Assembly (NCBI GenBank): GCA_002405995.1
Contig: DHMW01000012.1
Span: 11,907 to 21,825, forward strand
DNA length: 9,919 nt
Reading direction: 5' to 3'
DNA from: Oscillospiraceae bacterium UBA4632
Lineage (GTDB): Bacteria; Bacillota; Clostridia; Oscillospirales; Oscillospiraceae
The notes under the pieces are model-generated. The model did not search any database and was not told the origin of the DNA. It was given only the letters and a program-made list of their open reading frames with translations. Positions 7,311 to 9,919 of the stretch are shown here, piece by piece; the stretch's first letter is position 1; each line of letters opens with the position of its first letter. Both the position numbers and the translations under genes were made by a program.

Positions 7311-7315
7311 ACACC

Positions 7316-7555
7316 ATGAAAAAAATCGCAAATTTACAGGACCTCTTTCTCCTCGCCGCCCGCCGCGCGCATATGCCCGTTACGGTCTTTCTCGTCAACG
7401 GCTTTCAGATGCGCGGCAGCGTAACGGGCTTTGACAGCTTCGTCGTGCTGCTCGAGAGCGACGGCAGGCAGCAGATGCTCTACAAGCACGCCATCTCCAC
7501 CATCGTGCCGGCAAGCCCGCTCGACCTGCGCGGCGCGGAGGAGGGCGAGGAGTGA
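7316..7555 (+). CDS. hfq: RNA chaperone Hfq
   Basis: This 79-residue protein has the Gram-positive Hfq size (B. subtilis about 73) and no long C-terminal tail, only a short acidic end (GAEEGEE). The Sm1 motif is present with NGFQMRG (28-34) and GFDSFVVLLES (38-48). The Sm2 motif YKHAIS (56-61) supplies the proximal-face uridine-binding residues, and Q8 is the usual N-terminal conserved residue. Hfq forms hexameric rings that bind U-rich sRNA ends and purine-rich mRNA. The start is ATG 7316 because MKKIANLQDLFL aligns with the family N-terminus. An in-frame ATG at 7253 would add 21 residues with no family counterpart, and its AAGGAG lies only 1 nt away. The gene sits 43 nt after miaA, the classic miaA-hfq order, and its SD lies in the inverted repeat at 7261-7310. 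Confidence 0.97.
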   Translation: MKKIANLQDLFLLAARRAHMPVTVFLVNGFQMRGSVTGFDSFVVLLESDGRQQMLYKHAISTIVPASPLDLRGAEEGEE

Positions 7556-7569
7556 GCGTGTCCCCATGC

Positions 7570-7574
7570 GGGAG
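7570..7574 (+). promoter_or_regulatory. Shine-Dalgarno deciding the start of the HlyD-like gene
   Basis: GGGAG at 7570-7574 lies 6 nt before ATG 7581. The in-frame ATG at 7566, five codons earlier, has its best SD (GAGGAG, 7547-7552, across the end of hfq) 13 nt away, which is long. The 7581 start is therefore preferred, but 7566 is not excluded. Confidence 0.5.
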
Positions 7575-7580
7575 CTCATC

Positions 7581-8813
7581 ATGAAATCTGCATCCTTTTC
7601 CACAAAGCTTATCACCGTCCTGCTGCTGGCGGCGGTGGCCGCCTACTTCGGCGTGCAGGGCTACCGGTATCTGACCGACCCGGAGACCACCGCCGTCGTC
7701 TACCGTTACCGCAGCGAGCAGTCCATCGCCGTGCGCGGCTATGTCGTGCGCGGCGAGCAGATCATCGACTGCACCGAAACGCTCCTCGAGCTGACCCATG
7801 CCGAGGGCGAGCGCGTGGGCGCGGGCGACACCGTAGCGACCGTCTACCGCTCCGCCGAGGCGCTGGAGGCGACGCAGCAGCTCGAAGCGCTGCGCGCGCA
7901 GAAGGAGCAGCTCGAATACGCCAGAAGCGCCTCGAGCGATACCGAGACCGCGCTCAAGCTCGACTCCGACATCCGCGCGCAGATCATCGCCGTGCGCACC
8001 GCCCTTGCCGGCGGCAGCTACAGCACGCTCGACACGCTCGCCGGCCAGCTCCGCACGACGGTGCTCAAGCGCGAATACGCCTATAACGGCAGCGAGGATC
8101 TGAGCGCGCGGCTCGAGGCGCTGAGCGCTGAGATCGCAGCCGCTTCCGCCGCCGCCAGCGGCGGCACATCGCGCATCGCCGCGCCGGCCGCCGGGACCTA
8201 CAGCGCCGTGGCGGACGGCTACGAGAGCGTGCTCACGCCCGCATCGCTCGAGACGATGACGCCCTCGCAGCTCGCCTCCGCCGAAGCGCAGAGCGTTTCC
8301 ACCACCGTCGGGAAGATCGTGACGGGCAGCAAATGGTACTTTGCCGCAAGCGTCAGCGAGTCGGACGCCGCCTCGCTCCGGGTGGGGCAGGGGCTCACGC
8401 TTCGCATGGCGTCCGGCGTGGATTTCGACCTGCCGGTGACGCTCACGCGCGTGAGCGCGCCGGAGAACGGGCGCTGCCTGGTCATGACGGAGAGCGGCCG
8501 CTACCTCTCCTATGTTACGCTGCTGCGCGAGCAGAACGCCGAGCTGATCCTCGCCGGGTACGAGGGGCTGCGCATCCCGAAAAAGGCCCTGCGTGTGGAT
8601 GAAAACGGCGTGTCCGGGGTCTACTGCCTCGTCGGGCGCGTCGCGTACTTCAAGCCCGTGGAGATCGTCTATCAGGGCAGCGACTACTGCCTGGTCGAGC
8701 CGGGCGAGGTCGATGCGGCGTCTGAAAGCCAGATCGCGCTTTACACCCTGCGCGCGAATGATGAGGTCATCATCTCCGCCGGGGAGCTATATAACGGAAA
8801 GGTCGTAGATTAG
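7581..8813 (+). CDS. Membrane-anchored HlyD-like adaptor (membrane fusion protein family)
   Basis: This 410-residue protein (from ATG 7581) has an uncleaved N-terminal membrane anchor (ITVLLLAAVAAYFGVQGY, 11-28) with the rest predicted outside the cell. Domain order resembles HlyD/AcrA adaptors. A lipoyl-type half-motif lies near 50-90 (EGERVGAGDTVATVY). A helical hairpin rich in Ala, Leu, Glu and Gln follows at about 91-195. The second lipoyl half is near 200-215 (IAAPAAGTYSAVADGYES), a beta-barrel-like region at about 240-330, and a membrane-proximal part (RIPKKALR, then GVYCLVGRVAYFKPVEIV) at 331-375. Adaptors normally work with an ABC or other exporter, but none is encoded in the window. 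It may be an orphan adaptor or have a cell-envelope role linked to the division genes downstream. hfq ends 25 nt upstream and yggS starts 2 nt downstream, so co-transcription is likely. The superfamily call is good; the function is unknown. Confidence 0.75.
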   Translation: MKSASFSTKLITVLLLAAVAAYFGVQGYRYLTDPETTAVVYRYRSEQSIAVRGYVVRGEQIIDCTETLLELTHAEGERVGAGDTVATVYRSAEALEATQQLEALRAQKEQLEYARSASSDTETALKLDSDIRAQIIAVRTALAGGSYSTLDTLAGQLRTTVLKREYAYNGSEDLSARLEALSAEIAAASAAASGGTSRIAAPAAGTYSAVADGYESVLTPASLETMTPSQLASAEAQSVSTTVGKIVTGSKWYFAASVSESDAASLRVGQGLTLRMASGVDFDLPVTLTRVSAPENGRCLVMTESGRYLSYVTLLREQNAELILAGYEGLRIPKKALRVDENGVSGVYCLVGRVAYFKPVEIVYQGSDYCLVEPGEVDAASESQIALYTLRANDEVIISAGELYNGKVVD

Positions 8814-8815
8814 AC

Positions 8816-9511
8816 ATGAGCATTGCGGAAAACATCGCGCGCGTGCGCGCAAACATCGCTGCGGCAGCCAGGGAGGCGGGCCGCGACCCCAGCGAGATCA
8901 CGCTCGTCGGCGCGAGCAAGATGAACGATGCGGACGCCTGCCGCCAGGCCATCGCCGCCGGCATCGATGCGCTGGGCGAGAACCGCGAGCAGGAGATGAC
9001 GAAAAAGCTCGCCGAGCACGCCTATGACGGCGCGCCCCTGCACTTTATCGGCCGCCTGCAGCGCAACAAGGTGAAAAACGTCGTCGGCAAGGTCGCGATG
9101 ATCGAATCGGTCGGCTCTTTGGAGCTGCTTGCGGCGGTGAACAGGCAGGCAGAGAAGCTCCAAATCGTGCAGGATATCCTGCTGGAGGTCAATATCGGCG
9201 GCGAGGAGGCCAAGAGCGGCTTCGCCCCGGAAGCACTGGAACAGGCGGCGCGGGAGGCCGGAGCGCTCAAAAATGTCCGCGTGCGCGGCCTGATGTGCAT
9301 CCCGCCGGTTGCGGAGGGCGAGCACGGGAGCCTTCCCTACTTTGAAAAAGTTCATGCACTTTTTGTTGACATCAATGCCAAGTTGTATGATAATACACTT
9401 GATATACTGTCAATGGGCATGAGCGGCGACTATGAGGACGCGGTGCGCGCGGGCGCGACGATGGTGCGCGTGGGCACGGCGATCTTCGGCGCCCGCAATT
9501 ATACGATTTGA
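8816..9511 (+). CDS. yggS: YggS/YlmE/PROSC family PLP-binding protein
   Basis: This 231-residue single-domain protein has the alanine-racemase-like TIM-barrel fold of the PLP homeostasis family. Motifs: PLP lysine K35 in VGASKMN, GENREQE (54-60), HFIGRLQRNKVKNV, SVGSLELL, LLEVNIGGEEAKSGF, VRGLMCIPP and the phosphate-binding C-terminal block SMGMSGDYEDAVRAGATMVRVGTAIFGAR. Family members bind PLP without known enzymatic turnover and buffer vitamin B6 and amino-acid pools. In Firmicutes the gene is ylmE and precedes sepF (ylmF), as here. ATG 8816 is 2 nt after the previous stop. The only SD-like sequence (AAAGG, 8798-8802) is 13 nt away, so translation probably depends on coupling. The codons from 9341 to 9412 are strikingly AT-rich compared with the rest of the gene because they contain a promoter-like element. 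Confidence 0.96.
   Translation: MSIAENIARVRANIAAAAREAGRDPSEITLVGASKMNDADACRQAIAAGIDALGENREQEMTKKLAEHAYDGAPLHFIGRLQRNKVKNVVGKVAMIESVGSLELLAAVNRQAEKLQIVQDILLEVNIGGEEAKSGFAPEALEQAAREAGALKNVRVRGLMCIPPVAEGEHGSLPYFEKVHALFVDINAKLYDNTLDILSMGMSGDYEDAVRAGATMVRVGTAIFGARNYTI
9345..9364 (+). repeat. AT-rich dyad (operator- or UP-element-like) upstream of the internal promoter
   Basis: AAAAAGT (9345-9351) and ACTTTTT (9358-9364) are perfect 7-nt inverted repeats separated by TCATGC. The dyad ends 1 nt before the -35 box at 9366, so it would occupy roughly -57 to -38 from the predicted start site. That is the position of an UP element or of an activator/repressor site. It lies inside yggS coding sequence. 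Seen directly as sequence; the role is inferred. Confidence 0.5.
9366..9394 (+). promoter_or_regulatory. Internal sigma-A-type promoter within yggS, reading into sepF
   Basis: The -35 box TTGACA (9366-9371) matches consensus 6/6. The -10 box GATAAT (9389-9394) matches 5/6, and the spacer is exactly 17 nt. Predicted initiation is near 9401, giving an untranslated leader of about 130 nt before the sepF ATG at 9531. The surrounding 24 yggS codons (9341-9412) have 22 G/C out of 72 bases by my count, and only 6 of 24 codons end in G or C, against a strongly GC-rich background. This suggests the sequence is constrained by something other than the protein. It most likely gives sepF and downstream division genes their own transcription. 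Confidence 0.7.
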
Positions 9512-9513
9512 TC

Positions 9514-9520
9514 GAGGAGG
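9514..9520 (+). promoter_or_regulatory. sepF Shine-Dalgarno
   Basis: GAGGAGG at 9514-9520 lies 10 nt before ATG 9531 and 2 nt after the yggS stop (TGA 9509-9511). It is among the strongest SDs in the window, whereas yggS has a poor one, suggesting sepF is translated more strongly and independently. Confidence 0.75.
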
Positions 9521-9530
9521 TCTTTCACAC

Positions 9531-9919
9531 ATGGGTATTATCGACGATCTGAAGAAGTGGGCGCATCCCTATGAGGATGAGGACGAAGAATATGAGGACG
9601 ACTTCCCTGACCTGAGAGACCGCGGCGACACCGGCGCCTTTGCCGAGCGCCGCAGCGCCGAGCGCAAGGCGGAGGACCGCCGCAACAAGGTCGTCAACAT
9701 CAACGCCACCACGCAGCTCAAGGTCGTGCTCGTCAAGCCCGAGCGCTTTGAAAACGCCAGCGAGATCGCCGACCACCTGAAGGAAAAGCGCACGGTGGTC
9801 ATCAACCTCGAGTCCACGAACAAGGACATCGCAAGGCGCCTGATCGACTTCCTCTCCGGCGTTGCCTACGCGGGCGAGGGCAAGATCAAGAAGGTCGCCG
9901 CCAACACCTACATCATCAC
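9531..9919 (+). CDS. sepF: Cell division protein SepF, 3'-truncated by window edge
   Basis: 129 codons are present, with the frame open to the window end. SepF binds the C-terminal tail of FtsZ and tethers Z-rings to the membrane, polymerising into arcs or rings in Firmicutes. The N-terminus MGIIDDLKKWAHPY is the expected short amphipathic membrane-binding helix. It is followed by a very acidic stretch (EDEDEEYEDDF, 15-25) and a charged variable linker (about 26-53). The conserved core begins near residue 54 with KVVNIN and continues through LKVVLVKPERFENASEIADH, TVVINLE, DIARRLIDFLSGVAYA and KKVAANTYII, which is the SepF dimer/FtsZ-binding domain. Only the last few residues should be missing. 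In Firmicutes ylmG, ylmH and divIVA usually follow, but that lies outside the window. Expression probably comes both from read-through and from the promoter at 9366-9394. Confidence 0.96.
   Translation, partial: MGIIDDLKKWAHPYEDEDEEYEDDFPDLRDRGDTGAFAERRSAERKAEDRRNKVVNINATTQLKVVLVKPERFENASEIADHLKEKRTVVINLESTNKDIARRLIDFLSGVAYAGEGKIKKVAANTYII

Noticed and set aside
8767..8795. TATAAC just before yggS as a promoter -10 box
   Set aside because: No acceptable -35 box at the right distance, and the start codon would be only about 14 nt from the predicted initiation site.
1..9919. CRISPR arrays, tRNA/rRNA genes, insertion sequences, phage or toxin-antitoxin genes
   Set aside because: I looked for spaced direct repeats, transposase motifs and RNA gene signatures and saw none. 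The window is almost wholly filled by ten housekeeping-type genes.

Overview
The window is a dense, single-direction run of housekeeping genes from a GC-rich (about two thirds GC by eye) member of the Firmicutes. The most likely source is a gut-type Clostridia lineage such as Oscillospiraceae or a relative. Three things support this: the gene order miaB-mutS-mutL-miaA-hfq, a short Gram-positive-type Hfq, and a ylmE(yggS)-sepF pair of the kind found in the Firmicutes ylm/division cluster. The genus is inference. Every gene is on the + strand, and gaps are 2-50 nt. No intrinsic terminator is visible, no stretch over 300 nt lacks a gene, and I see no RNA gene, mobile element or CRISPR array.

Layout: 1-109 is the 3' end of miaB (TRAM domain). 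128-955 encodes a COG1237-type metallo-beta-lactamase-fold hydrolase. 993-3584 is mutS. 3606-4319 encodes a CPBP/Abi intramembrane protease. 4332-6314 is mutL of the endonuclease type. 6328-7272 is miaA and 7316-7555 is hfq. 7581-8813 encodes a membrane-anchored HlyD-like adaptor protein. 8816-9511 is the PLP-binding yggS/ylmE. 9531 to the window end is the start of sepF.

How the genes fit together: MutS and MutL form the core of DNA mismatch repair. MiaA and MiaB act in sequence on A37 of tRNAs reading UNN codons (i6A, then ms2i6A). Hfq is an RNA chaperone. YggS and SepF begin a second block, PLP homeostasis and cell division. The MBL protein, the CPBP protease and the HlyD-like protein are inserts with no obvious link to their neighbours.

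The most interesting signals are regulatory, not new genes. (1) The last codons of miaA and the hfq ribosome-binding site form a perfect 10-bp inverted repeat enclosing a 7-bp hairpin. This would hide the hfq Shine-Dalgarno unless a ribosome is finishing miaA, and it lies beside an A-rich purine tract that Hfq itself might bind. (2) A near-consensus sigma-A promoter (TTGACA, 17 nt, GATAAT) lies inside the 3' part of yggS, in a roughly 72-nt island of about 31% GC. A 7-bp A-tract/T-tract dyad directly precedes its -35 box. It probably starts a separate transcript for sepF and the downstream division genes.
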